Positions 36,169-46,920 of a DNA stretch of 64,000 nt are shown piece after piece. The stretch comes from Nonomuraea polychroma (GTDB lineage Bacteria; Actinomycetota; Actinomycetes; Streptosporangiales; Streptosporangiaceae), in assembly GCF_004011505.1 (NCBI RefSeq), contig NZ_SAUN01000001.1:2294001-2358000 (forward strand). The letters run 5' to 3'. The number at the start of each line of letters is the position of its first letter. Position 1 is the stretch's first letter. Under the pieces are notes generated by a model. The model had not been told where the DNA came from, did not search any database, and saw only the letters and a program-made list of their open reading frames with translations. The position numbers were made by a program, and so were the translations under genes.

Positions 36169-36453
36169 ATGATGGACAGAACAGCGATCGTGGCCTCGAG
36201 CAGCGGGCTGCACGCCCGGCCGGCAAAGATCTTCGTGCAGGCGGCGGCGCGACAGGACGTGGCGGTGCGGATCCGGGTGGGCCAGGGCAAGGCGGTCCCC
36301 GCCAACAGCATGCTTGGTGTGCTGTCGCTTGGCGCGACCCACGGCACTGAGGTGACCCTGGAGGCCGAAGGCCCAGGTGCGCAAGAGGCGCTCGACGCGC
36401 TGATCGACCTGCTCTCCCGCGACCTGGACGCCGACGAGGTGCCCAGTGGCTGA
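36169..36453 (+). CDS. HPr-type phosphocarrier protein
   Basis: 94 residues. Active His in SSGLHARPAKIFVQAAA (His16 from the first ATG; a second ATG follows at once). The Ser site region reads GKAVPANSMLGVLSLGATHG. Carries phosphate from EI to EIIA. GAGGAGG precedes the start. Its EI partner gene next door is broken, so it would depend on another EI. Confidence 0.92.
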   Translation: MMDRTAIVASSSGLHARPAKIFVQAAARQDVAVRIRVGQGKAVPANSMLGVLSLGATHGTEVTLEAEGPGAQEALDALIDLLSRDLDADEVPSG

Positions 36454-37022
36454 CAGCCTGCCGGGCATGTCCGGGCTGGGCGTGAGCCCTGGCCGTACGG
36501 CGGGACCGGTGGTGCGGATGGCCGGGCCGCCCGTGCTGCCCCCTCCCCGGCCGGCGCCCGACACCGACATGGAGGTCGCCGCGGTGTCGAACGCGCTCGA
36601 CGCAGTGGTGGCCGAGTTGAGGCGGCGGGCTCACGACGCCCGTGACGGCGACGCCGCCGAGATCCTCGACGCGCGGAGCCTGCCGATGCCCGGTGTACCC
36701 GCGCCCGGCTACCCGTATGTGCTGCTGGCCGAGGATCTCTCTCCGGCCGACACCGCGGGGCTGGGCGGGCAGGTGCTGGCACTGGTCACCGAGAAAGGCG
36801 GCCCGACCAGCCACACCGCGATCCTGGCGCGCGGCCGCGGGCTGCCCGCCGTGGTGGCCTGCCCGGGCGTCCTCGACCTTCCGGACGGCACCGTCGTCTC
36901 GGTGGACGGGACGACGGGTGAGATCGGCATCGGCCTCACGCCGGAGGCGGCCGAGCAGGTCCGGGCGCGTGCCCGGGAGGAACGGGCCCGGCTGGCGGCG
37001 AGCGCCGGCCCTGGCCAGACGG
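36446..37022 (+). pseudogene. PTS enzyme I, truncated with internal deletion
   Basis: Starts with GTG 36446 (8-nt overlap with HPr). Residues LGVSPGRTAGPVVRM and the active-site stretch TEKGGPTSHTAILARGRGLP (phospho-His) identify EI. About 60 residues of the HPr-binding helices are missing between AAEILDA and RSLPMPGVPAPGYP, and after about residue 190 the sequence leaves the family, so the whole PEP-binding C-terminal domain (roughly 330 residues) is lost. 37022-37142 encodes an unrelated tail (in one frame LFEQAIALAGKAVER, stop at 37140). Confidence 0.8.
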
Positions 37023-37141
37023 CAGGTCAACCGGCTCACCTCCGGCGGTTCACACGCCGCCCCGCCCAACATCGGTCTCGCCGCGACCGCGGATCTTTTC
37101 GAGCAGGCGATAGCTCTTGCCGGCAAAGCGGTGGAGCGGTG

Positions 37142-37325
37142 ATGACCGAGACCGAGACCTTCCGCCTGCTGGCCTGGACCTGGGATGTGTCCGCCGCCAA
37201 AAGGTACGCGGCCAACCGCGCCCCGAACGGGCAGTTGCTGCCACGTAACTGGACGGCCCTGCTCGCCTTGATGGTGATCGATGAGGACCATGCCGAGACG
37301 GTGAACCTGGTTGAGCCATTGATCG
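37142..37325 (+). pseudogene. 5' part of a small gene interrupted by the IS element
   Basis: MTETETFRLLAWTWDVSAAK, RYAANRAPNGQLLPRNWTAL and LALMVIDEDHAETVNLVEPL, ending in the 8-bp target duplication ATTGATCG. Rejoined to 38729-38889, and counting one duplication, it gives an uninterrupted 114-residue frame. Family not recognised; the second part (LVIDGWHRIHQALATGVERL) is reminiscent of ParB-like folds. Confidence 0.75.
37318..37325 (+). repeat. Target-site duplication of the IS element, left copy
   Basis: ATTGATCG at 37318-37325, repeated exactly at 38721-38728 on the other side of the element. Eight bp is the usual IS256-family duplication. Confidence 0.9.
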
Positions 37326-38720
<1,395 letters not shown>

Positions 38721-38728
38721 ATTGATCG

Positions 38729-38889
38729 CCGTCCCTGCTTCGCCCTGCGGCGAGCCGTTGGTGATCGATGGCTGGCATCGGATCCACCAGGCCCTCGCCA
38801 CAGGGGTCGAGCGGCTTCCGATGATCGTACTGAGTGCGGAGGAGGAGTACGCCTGCCGGATCCATGGAGGGGAGAAGGGTTACGTCTAG
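38729..38889 (+). pseudogene. 3' part of the interrupted small gene
   Basis: Continues the frame of 37142-37325 after the second target duplication: AVPASPCGEPLVIDGWHRIH, ALATGVERLPMIVLSAEEEY, ending GEKGYV and TAG at 38887. See the 5' part. Confidence 0.75.
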
Positions 38890-38951
38890 CAGAGACGAAA
38901 GCCAGCGGGTTTGAGATGACCCGCAGTCTGATCACGCGATGGGAGTGCGTG

Positions 38952-39350
38952 ATGACCGATACCACTTGCTGCCAAGCGGCGATGTCGCTGCCTGGTCTTC
39001 TCGAAAGCGTGGGCGAGGCCCGCGCATGGGCGCTGACGGTGCTGCCCGCCGGCTGCCCCCGTGCCGACGATGTGGCCCTGGTGGTGTCGGAGCTGGCTAC
39101 CAACGCCGTGTTGCACAGCGCGTCCAGAGCCCCAGGCGGGACGTTCCAGCTCCTGGTCGACGTGGAGGCCGATGCGATCGCGGTGGCGGTGGTCGATGCC
39201 GGGCCGGCGCCGGTCACCGTCTGCCGCCCGGCTGGTGAGGGCGGGCTCGGCCTGGTCCTGGTCATCGAACTGGCGGACGCCTACGAGGTCACCACGGCGG
39301 TCAACGCCCGCAGGACCTGGTGCCGTCTGGAATGGGAGGCCGGCGGATGA
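38952..39350 (+). CDS. ATP-binding anti-sigma-factor-type kinase (HATPase_c_2)
   Basis: 132 residues. N-box VALVVSELATNAVLHSASRA, G1 box VAVVDAGPAP and the G2-type GGLGLVLVIELADAYEV are those of the single-domain RsbW/SpoIIAB-like kinases abundant in actinobacteria. Starts at ATG 38952 with GGGAG 6 nt before. Usually such proteins bind a sigma factor or anti-anti-sigma factor; partners are not seen here. Confidence 0.88.
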   Translation: MTDTTCCQAAMSLPGLLESVGEARAWALTVLPAGCPRADDVALVVSELATNAVLHSASRAPGGTFQLLVDVEADAIAVAVVDAGPAPVTVCRPAGEGGLGLVLVIELADAYEVTTAVNARRTWCRLEWEAGG

Positions 39351-39515
39351 GCCAGGTCACCGAGAACCCGTCCGCCTGTTGATCCGGGGGTCTCAGTAGC
39401 AATGGAGCAGAATCCATGAACCTGCCCCTGGCCAGGGGTTATTTGAGTTTGGAGAACGCCTGACGATCTCTGCTACTACGGTTCGAGCTGGTTTCGGTGC
39501 GGTCGTGGAGTGTTG

Positions 39516-39966
39516 GTGGGGTTGGCGGTCCAGTTCTTCTCCGACGAGCAGATGGAGCGGCTGCGGTCGTATTCGGACATCGGCAGGGAGGAGTTGAGCA
39601 GGTCTTCACGTTGACGCGGAAGGATCTGGGGTTCATCGACAACTTGAGTCGGGGCGGGGGCAGGGTTCGGCGGGGGCGCTTGGGCTTGGCGGTGCAGCTG
39701 TGCACGTTGCTGTGACTGGGGGTCGTACCGGATGCCATCTGGTCGGTGCCGCAGGCGGCAGTGCAGCGGCTGGCGGTGTCTCCGGGGTGCTGGTGCAGTA
39801 CGGGGGCGCAGACCCGTAGTGATCATTTGAAGCTGGTGTGCTGAAGTACTTGGACTGGAAACCGGTTTCGACCAAGGGGGAGAGGCTGAAGAAGCTGGAG
39901 CAGTTCCTTCTTGACCAAGCGATGGAGCACGATACGCCGTCGCTGCTGTTCCACCAGGCGGCGTCA
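39516..39966 (+). pseudogene. N-terminal remnant of a Tn3-family transposase
   Basis: Fragments of the DUF4158 domain in three frames: LAVQFFSDEQMERLRSYSDI, FTLTRKDLGFIDNLSRGG, RLGLAVQLCTLL, AQTRSDHLKLV-like and LKYLDWKPVSTKGERLKKLE then QFLLDQAMEHDTPSLLFHQA. The last piece ends at about 39966, where it runs in frame into an unrelated gene. 39351-39515 holds nothing recognisable. Confidence 0.7.
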
Positions 39967-42466
39967 CGGTTCGGCACCGCCACGCTGACGGTCACCGGCG
40001 GTCCGGCCACGCCGTCATCCCCGAAGCCGCAGCGCACCGCGACGACCACGATCACGCTGACGCAGGCCCGCGTGGGCGCCTGGCGCGCACACCCGAAGGC
40101 AAACGACGTACGCATTGATGTTTCCGGCTTGGACGAGCGCGTCTTCCAGCTCACTGTCACGCACGAGTTCCGGCTGCCCGACGACGACCCGGACGTGGCC
40201 GCGTTGCGCGCGGGCGCCGCCGGCTATTCGCTCACCCCGTTCGTTGAAGACAGGGTGGGCAATGTCGGGATGAACCCGGAAAGCGGCGCTGTCCTGTACC
40301 CCGCGTTCACGACCCCGACAACCACGGTGGAACGCGGCTCCGGCCTGGCTATCGTCACTTTCACCGGCATCGGGTACGGCAAGTACGAGACCGACGACTA
40401 TGTCGCCATCGACTTCTCGCCAGCCTCCGGCGAAGGCGTGTTGCCCTTCTCCGCTCACGAGATCGTCATCACCGCCGAAGGCTGGACGGTCGCGGGTGTG
40501 ACCGGGCCGCCGCCCCTGACCCAGGATCGGCATTACTTACGGCTGGACGGCTACCGCTCGATGAGGGCGGCCTTTGTCAGAAACGGCCACACTGCGTCGG
40601 TGGCGGGCTACCTCGCCCGCGACGACGAGATCGGCCAGCGGGCGGAAGTGGGCAGAGAGGGGGAACAGGAGGAGGAGTTGCGCCGCTCCGACTTCGACTT
40701 CCGGGGAAGGGCCGCTGCCGCGGTCGAACCGATGGTCTACCTGGGAGTCTCGCTGGCGATCGTCTACTGATTCGCTCGCGCGCTCGGCGGCTGCTGGTGG
40801 CGCCGCCCGCGCAACTGGCTCCTGATCGCCGCGTTGGTGGCCCTGTTCCTTGCGCAGAATTTCCTGAACGACTGGGGCTTCTGGACCGCTCTTGGCGTGT
40901 TGGCGGGTGTGCTCCCCGTCCTGTCGCTGTTTTCCGCTGCGCGCGCGGTGCCCGGCAAAAGCCCGCTCGTTACCGGTTCGGTGGCGGCGGCGGTGGTGGG
41001 CGTGACGCTGTCGGTCTGGGGACTGGTGATGCTCTCCGGGCAGGCGGCGGACGCCTGGTGGCTGTCCGGCGCGGCGGGGCTCGCGGCCGTGGTCGCCGCG
41101 GTGCCCCGGTGGCGCCGGGCGCTGCCCGTCGTGCCATTTCTCGCGATGGGCTGCGGCGTGCTGCTGGGGGTATGGGCGGGGCAGTCCGGCGTCGCTCCCG
41201 GCATCGCCGTATGGCTGGCGGTGCTGTCCGTGGCCGGGACCACGTTGGCCTCGGATGGGGTGTCGAGGCGAGCCGCAGTTGGTCGCCGAAGGTGGGACCC
41301 TGGTGGGTCGGGGCTGTACTGGTGACCTCAGGCGTCCTGATCTATACGGCATTTCCAGAACAGTGGTACGAGGGAGAATGGGTCTGGCACGGGTACGTCG
41401 GCCCTGTAAACAGCATCGTTGTCACCCTGACCTACGCCGTGGCGCTGCTGGTCTCCGCGATGCTCGTCGTCCGCGCCCGGCGGATCGGCCGGACCGCCGC
41501 CGCCTTGACGGCGACGACGGCCTGGCACACGGCCGTGTTCTTTGTTCTGACGCTGCGTGGGCTGCTCAGCGGCCCCTCCTCCTTCGGCCAGGCGATGGCG
41601 CTTGTTGCGTGGCCTGCCGTCGCCTGGCTGCTGTCTGGGACGGCCCGCCCGTGCAGGTGTCCGAGGCGGAGCACCGTCTGCTTGTCCGGGACATGATCAG
41701 GCGGCGTGCCGTCCGCGCTGCATTGACGAACCTGCTGCGGCAGCCGCCGTAGGCGTCCCTGTCCGACTTTGACAAGCAGCGGACGTCGCTGGAGCGCGCG
41801 GCCGACGAGAGCGCCGGCCCCGTCGACTCCGATCTCGCGCTCACCCCCCTGGCCGGGCGAACGCCCTGGCAGAACGGGCTGGCCTCCCTGGTGGTGGGGG
41901 CGCTGCTGTCGTTGCCGTTCTCGGCGGTACGGGTCGTCGAGTCGGTCGAGACCGGGCAAGGAGAGGGCCGGCAGCTCCTGGCGGGAGCGCTGACGGTGCT
42001 GTCCCTGCCCGCGCTCTGCATGGTCTTCGGCTACTTCTATCCCCGCGTGCGTGGCACCACTCCGATCGTGAAGAGCCTGGCCTTCCTGGCCGCCGCCGTC
42101 TTCATCCAACTGCCCGGAATTGTCGGGACGCTCGTCGTCTCCATGACGGCGGATCCGAATCTGGCCGATACAACGCCACCCACGCCGAAGGAGGCGCTGG
42201 CCGCTGTGCTGGTGGCGGTGGGAAACATCGCGGTCGTCAGCATCGGGCTGGGCCTGTGGTGGGAGTGGCGCCTCATGGCGCTGGCCGGAGAGCCATGGGC
42301 GCGTCTCAGGGACATCCGTACGCTACGGGCCCTCGCCGCACCACTGGCCGCCGTCGCCATCGCCGTGGCGACGACCGCCACGACCGTGTTGGTGAACAAT
42401 GTCATCGCGCCCTTGCCGACCGTCCAGGCCCCCGCCCCGAACGCAGAGAACACCCCACGTCCCTAG
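39967..42466 (+). pseudogene. Large multi-spanning membrane protein gene, broken
   Basis: One ancestral gene of roughly 830 codons in pieces. 39967-40770: extracytoplasmic-looking domain (RIDVSGLDERVFQLTVTHEF, GLAIVTFTGIGYGKYETDDY), then TGA at 40768. The same frame continues at once with WLLIAALVALFLAQNFLNDW and more helices to about 41260; a frameshift leads to WWVGAVLVTSGVLIYTAFPE and up to about 41640; another shift leads to SEAEHRLLVRDMIRRRAVRA, a TAG at 41750, then LASLVVGALLSLPFSAVRVV to the natural stop at 42464. Its 5' end is replaced by the Tn3 remnant. Resembles large DUF6185-like actinobacterial membrane proteins, but that name is uncertain. Confidence 0.75.
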
Positions 42467-43129
42467 GAGCGCGAACCATGGCCCACGCCAACGCCTCACG
42501 AGAGCCGAAAGTAAGTATCCATAGGTCATGCTGAGGGCTCGCCAGCGCCCCCTGACGGGGCACTCAGGTGCTGTTCGAGCTGGTGCGTCCGCAGGCAGAG
42601 CTAGAGCCAGATAACGCCTCGAGATCTTCCGAGCCACCGACCTGTGATGGGTCGATATCCGCTCGGACCGCTGGTAACAGTGCTGTATTCGAAGCGCGAT
42701 GTATTCTCCCGATCGTCCCTACCGGTAAGAACAAGGGCGGCGTGTACGGGGGCGGTTGACGAGCATGCGAACGAAAAGTCGCGCTAGTGAGCTGGACGGG
42801 AGCGGCTTGGCGTGACATTCCGTTCCGGCTCGGTCTGGACGATGCCGACGTCCTGGTGTTCAGCTTTCCCGGCGGATCCTCACCGCGAAGACCCCTCGGT
42901 TCGCATCGAATGCGGCATCCTCCCGACCGTCCAGTGTGGGCAAGCCAGTGTGATCGGGTGCCGATTCCGAGGCCCGAAGGTGGCAAACCCAAGGACATCG
43001 AGGTCAAGCAATACGAGGCGACCGACGGCGGTCCGCTCTTCTGAGTGCCCGTGTCACAGCCTGACGGGTCACCATGATCATGCGGTTTCGGTTGAGCAGC
43101 CGCGACAGGAACAGCACGCGGCCCGGCGG
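42467..43129. other. Gene-free stretch with possible transposase scrap
   Basis: 663 nt without a convincing gene. SWTGAAWRDIPFRLG at about 42787-42830 recalls the RTGAPWRDLP motif of IS5-type transposases, but the following residues do not continue the family. Lower GC around 42600-42720. Confidence 0.4.
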
Positions 43130-44581
43130 TCAGCGGCTGTACGCCTCCAACAGCCGCAGCCACACCTCGCTGACCGTGGGGAACGACGGAACCGCGTGCC
43201 ACAGCCGGTCCAGCGGAACCTCGCCGACGACCGCGATCGTCGCGGCGTGCAGCAGTTCTGCGACATCCGGACCCACGAGCGTGAAGCCGACGATCACTTT
43301 CCTGTCCTCGTCGACGACCATGCGGGCGTGCCCCCGGTATCCGTCGGCATGCAGGGCGGATCCGGCCACCGCGCCCAGGTTGTAATCGACCACGCGGATC
43401 CGTATCCCGGCGGCCTCGGCCGCGGCAGCGGTCAGCCCTACCGACGCGATCTCCGGTTCGGTGAAGACCACCTGGGGCACCGCGCGCTCGTCGGCCGTGG
43501 CCACGTGCCGGCCCCAGCGGCCGTCCTCGACCTCTTCGCCCTTCGCCCGCGCCACGATGACGTCGCCGACCGCGCGGGCCTGGTATTTGCCCTGGTGGGT
43601 CAGCAGCACTCGCCGGTTGACGTCACCGGCGGCGTACAGCCATCCGTCACCGATCGGCGTTCCGTCCTCCCCGACCACGCGCAGCGTGTCGTCCACCGTG
43701 AGCCAGGCGCCCGGCGCCAGGCCGACTACGCCGAGACCGATGTCCTGGGTGTTCGGTGTCCGGCCGATCGCCACCAGAACCTCGTCGGCCTCGACCTGCT
43801 CGTCGTCGGTCATCGTGATGTGCACTGTTCCGGCCTGGTCGCGGTGCACCGATGCGGCTTCCGCGCCGGGGCGTACCGACACGCCGGCGTCCCGCAACGA
43901 CTCGGTGACCCGCTCGCCGGCGAACGGCTCGGCCTGCGGCAGCACACCGTCACGGGCCAGCATCGTCACCGAGGACCCCAGGGCGGCGAAGGCGGTGGCC
44001 ATCTCCGACGCCACCACGCCACCACCGATGATCGGGAGCCGGCGGGGGACTGCGCTTGCGGCGGCCGCCTCCCGGCTGGTCCACGGCGCGGCGTCGCGCA
44101 AACCGGGAACGTCCGGCAGCAGCGCGCCGCTTCCGGTCGCGATGACCACCGCATGCCGGGCCGTCAAGGGGATCGGACGCCGTCGTCGCCGGTCACCTCG
44201 ACCACGTTGGCGGACACGATCCGGCCCTGACCACGGTGCAGAGTGATTCCGGCCGAATCGAGCCAGCCGACCTGACCGTCATCCTTCCAATGCGAGGCGA
44301 AGGAATCCCGGCGGTCCAGCACCGCGGCCGCGTCGAGACCGTCGGTCACCGCCTCGCGCGCTCCCGGCATCTGACGCGCCGCCCGCAACGCCGCCGCGCT
44401 GCGCAGCAATGCCTTGGTCGGCGTGCAGGCCCAGTAGGAGCATTCCCCACCGACGAGCTCGCGCTCGACGACAGCGGCGCTCAGTTCCACCCCGCACCAC
44501 CCGGTCGGCGACCTTCTCCCCGACCGGGCCAGCCCCGATGACGACGACGTCGTAAGTGTTGTCGTAAGTGCTGCCGTCCAT
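43130..44581 (-). pseudogene. Pyridine nucleotide-disulphide oxidoreductase, two frameshifts
   Basis: Starts at ATG 44581 with YDVVVIGAGPVGEKVADRVV (FAD motif), shifts near 44494 to VVERELVGGECSYWACTPTK (CxxxxC redox pair) and runs to about 44170, then shifts to HAVVIATGSGALLPDVPGLR, the NAD motif IIGGGVVASEMATAFAALGS and the C-terminal dimer interface ending LLEAYSR at 43130. Order and content match mercuric-reductase/lipoamide-dehydrogenase-like enzymes, but two frameshifts split it in three. The start overlaps no gene; it follows the HdeD-like gene by 1 nt. Confidence 0.8.
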
Positions 44582-44582
44582 G

Positions 44583-45143
44583 TCAGTTTCCCTTCGCGGC
44601 GCGGCCGAGGCGGATGGCCGAGATGAGGAAGAAGATGCCGCCGGTGATGGCGTAGCCGGCCGCGTTGATCAGCGTCGGGCTGTCCGCGGAGGCACCGAGG
44701 ATGAACGACGCGCCGGCGAGTACGGAGATGCCGCCGCTGATGATCATCGGCCACTGGCCGCCCATCTTGCGGCGGGTGACCCCCACGATCAGCTGGAGCA
44801 GCCCGGCCACGACCGCCCAAGCGCCCCACACGCGCAGCACCGCCGGGATACCGGACGTGCAGGCGATGGCCACGCCGATGGCGGTGATCAGGCTGACCGC
44901 GATGTTCACGTACAGCAGGGCAGGTGATCCGGTGGTGCGCGAGGCGCGGGCGTCGATGATGGCGGCGGTCACGTCGAACAGCGGGTAGAGCACGAGCAGA
45001 GTGACCGCGAGCGGACCCAGGTTCGCGGCGGTCGTGAACATCACGAGGGCCCAGACGATGGCGAACGCGAACCGGACGAAGTACAGCCGCCGCAGCGCGG
45101 ACGCGGTCCCGGAGATGCCGGGCCAAGCAGCGATGGAGCTCAC
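44583..45143 (-). CDS. HdeD-like (DUF308) membrane protein
   Basis: 186 residues, about six hydrophobic helices. LRRLYFVRFAFAIVWALVMF at the start and GYAITGGIFFLISAIRLGRA at the end with internal duplication of GG...A-rich helices, as in DUF308/HdeD relatives. Likely co-transcribed with the broken oxidoreductase and controlled by the TetR gene upstream. Confidence 0.75.
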   Translation of the reverse strand: MSSIAAWPGISGTASALRRLYFVRFAFAIVWALVMFTTAANLGPLAVTLLVLYPLFDVTAAIIDARASRTTGSPALLYVNIAVSLITAIGVAIACTSGIPAVLRVWGAWAVVAGLLQLIVGVTRRKMGGQWPMIISGGISVLAGASFILGASADSPTLINAAGYAITGGIFFLISAIRLGRAAKGN

Positions 45144-45153
45144 GGTGATCCTT

Positions 45154-45399
45154 TCAGAGTTTGAGTGACGAGGAGACTGCCTTGCTCGTTCCGGAAAGGC
45201 ACTCCCGGCGCACGGGCGCTGCTGACTGCCATGGTCGCGGCGGATGCTCGATCGGAATCCGGGCCGGCTTCACGAAGGACGGAAGGTCCGAGGTCTTCCG
45301 TGCCGCGGACGCCGGACCCGCCGCCGACAGGCCGACCGCGACGACCACGGCCGTACCGATGGACAGCGCGGCGGTGCGTACGTAAAGACGACGAGCCAC
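45154..45399 (-). CDS. Short secreted protein or truncated secreted-enzyme gene
   Basis: 81 residues from GTG 45399. The first 32 form a clear signal peptide (RTAALSIGTAVVVAVGLSAA then GPASA). The mature part (RKTSDLPSFVKPARIPIEHP) soon becomes low-complexity, so this is probably the start of a longer secreted protein cut by deletion. It lies behind a TTGACA-containing region shared with the divergent TetR gene. Confidence 0.45.
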   Translation of the reverse strand: MARRLYVRTAALSIGTAVVVAVGLSAAGPASAARKTSDLPSFVKPARIPIEHPPRPWQSAAPVRRECLSGTSKAVSSSLKL

Positions 45400-45421
45400 T
45401 GGAACAACTCTCTCGCAAGAC

Positions 45422-45481
45422 AGAACGTTCTATCTCGCATAGCCTGCAATCTACAGTGCAAACTGTCAAGACCGAACGTTC
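45422..45481. promoter_or_regulatory. Twin operators in the divergent TetR promoter region
   Basis: GAACGTTC palindromes at 45423-45430 and 45474-45481, each followed by TA, the first within the perfect 10-bp palindrome AGAACGTTCT. Between them lies TTGACA on the minus strand. The pair flanks both transcription directions and is the obvious binding site for the TetR protein. Confidence 0.7.
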
Positions 45482-45500
45482 TACCTACTAGGATGGTCTT

Positions 45501-46109
45501 ATGCGCAGCGAATCCGAAGGCCGGCCGTCCGAAGCGCGGTCCCGGCTGCTCAACACGGCCACCCGGCTCTTCTACACGGAGGGCATCCACGCCGTCGGCA
45601 TCGATCGCATCGTCGCCGAAGCGCAGGTGACGCGGGCCACCCTCTACCGGCACTTCCCCGGCAAGGAAGACCTCGTCCTCGCCTACCTGAACGAGGTCGA
45701 CCGAGCCATGCGGGGTCAGGCGGACGAGGCCGTTGCCGCCGGACTACCGGCCGCCGACACCATCCTCGCCCTCAGCAAGTCCATCGCCCAAAGCATCCAG
45801 TCCCCCGGCTTCCGGGGATGTGCCTTCCTCAACGCTGCCGCCGAGCATCCCGACCCCGAGTCCCCAGTGCACAAGGCCGTGCTCGCCCACCGCCAATGGT
45901 TCCTGGAAACCGTCACGGAATTGCTGGCCAAGATCCAGGAGACCGGCGCCGAGCCGGCCGCCCGCCACTTCGTGATGATGCGCGACGGCGCCATGGCCGC
46001 CGGCTGCCTGTTCGACCCGGTGCTGATCTGCGAGACCTTCCTGCATGGAGTCGAGAGGCTCCTGCAGGTTTATGCCGCCACCGACTACAGCAGGCTGGCG
46101 GGCGCCTGA
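45501..46109 (+). CDS. TetR-family repressor
   Basis: 202 residues. HTH: LLNTATRLFYTEGIHAVGID, RIVAEAQVTRATLYRHFPGK. The ligand domain contains FRGCAFLNAAAEHPDPESPV, typical of a common TetR group next to oxidoreductase genes. Divergent from the secreted/HdeD/oxidoreductase genes, with twin GAACGTTC sites in between. TAGGAT just before the start could be its -10 element. Confidence 0.9.
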   Translation: MRSESEGRPSEARSRLLNTATRLFYTEGIHAVGIDRIVAEAQVTRATLYRHFPGKEDLVLAYLNEVDRAMRGQADEAVAAGLPAADTILALSKSIAQSIQSPGFRGCAFLNAAAEHPDPESPVHKAVLAHRQWFLETVTELLAKIQETGAEPAARHFVMMRDGAMAAGCLFDPVLICETFLHGVERLLQVYAATDYSRLAGA

Positions 46110-46253
46110 AGCCGCAGGCCTCCGCTCAGGAATGAAGCGGTCGAGCCTCTGTCGGCGGTTGCCGGCCGGATCCCACGGCGCGGCGGCGGTATTTTTCTCA
46201 CAACCGCTCTGGCTGACCTGGCATGACGGTCGGCCGCGGAGGCACGCTCCGGA

Positions 46254-46472
46254 CTACTTCACGCGCCTGAAACGGTCCTCGGATCCGGCTGGCCAGCCGT
46301 AGTACGCATCGGTGATGTAGGCGCAGAACAGCCGTAAGCCGGTCTGGTAGCTGAGCGGCGTGGCATGGCTGACGTTCTTGATCGCGCGCCTCAGCGAAGA
46401 AGGCGTCCGCCGCCCTCCATGCCCATAGGCCGGCGTCGGCGAAGCTTCCGAAGCGCCGTACGAGACGCTCAC
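46254..46472 (-). pseudogene. N-terminal scrap of a tyrosine integrase
   Basis: AIKNVSHATPLSYQTGLRLF then CAYITDAYYGWPAGSEDRFR is the SAM-like core-binding start of a class of actinobacterial phage integrases. Neither its N-terminal 30 residues nor the catalytic domain is present. Lies 3' of an excisionase-type gene in the usual xis-int order. Confidence 0.55.
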
Positions 46473-46580
46473 GGGGCTCGATCGTCCCGAAACAGAGGTC
46501 GCGGGCCTCCGTGGACTCTCGGTGCTTCAACTTCTGTGGGGATGGATTGAGTGCCGTGCACTGTCGTGCTGGTGCGATGT

Positions 46581-46823
46581 TCACTTCGGGTCGATGCGGT
46601 GCTGGGTGACCCAGTGCTCGAGGTCGTGGACGCTGTAGAGGGTCAGCCGTGATGTCAGCCGGACGAAAGGCGGTCCTGGAGGCGGTCGGGCGGTGCGCCA
46701 GCGGCGGATGGTCGATGGATCGACCTTGAGCAGAGCTGCGACTTCTTCAGTCCCCGGCCATCCATGGACGACCGGGGACTTACATTTTCCCAGTGGCGGG
46801 AGAGGCGTATGCACTTGTCGCAC
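46581..46823 (-). CDS. Excisionase-type helix-turn-helix protein
   Basis: 80 residues. WPGTEEVAALLKVDPSTIRR, WRTARPPPGPPFVRLTSRLT and LYSVHDLEHWVTQHRIDPK match the small MerR-like excisionase fold that precedes integrase genes. The downstream integrase is only a scrap, so the element can no longer move by itself. Confidence 0.7.
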   Translation of the reverse strand: MRQVHTPLPPLGKCKSPVVHGWPGTEEVAALLKVDPSTIRRWRTARPPPGPPFVRLTSRLTLYSVHDLEHWVTQHRIDPK

Positions 46824-46920
46824 CGCTCTAGTTGACGGCTCGCGTCCGTCGGCAGCATCCGAGCGGGTGGTTCATCGGCCTTTGGTGGCGGCGGCGGTTG
46901 CCCGGTGGTGTCGGGTTTTG

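Noticed and set aside
40768..40770. In-frame TGA within the membrane-protein gene as a selenocysteine codon
   Set aside because: The gene also carries frameshifts and a TAG, no SECIS-like hairpin follows, and the local tRNA-Sec does not read UGA.
42787..43044. IS5-type transposase from the WTGAAWRDIP motif
   Set aside because: Resemblance stops after about 12 residues and no terminal repeats are visible.
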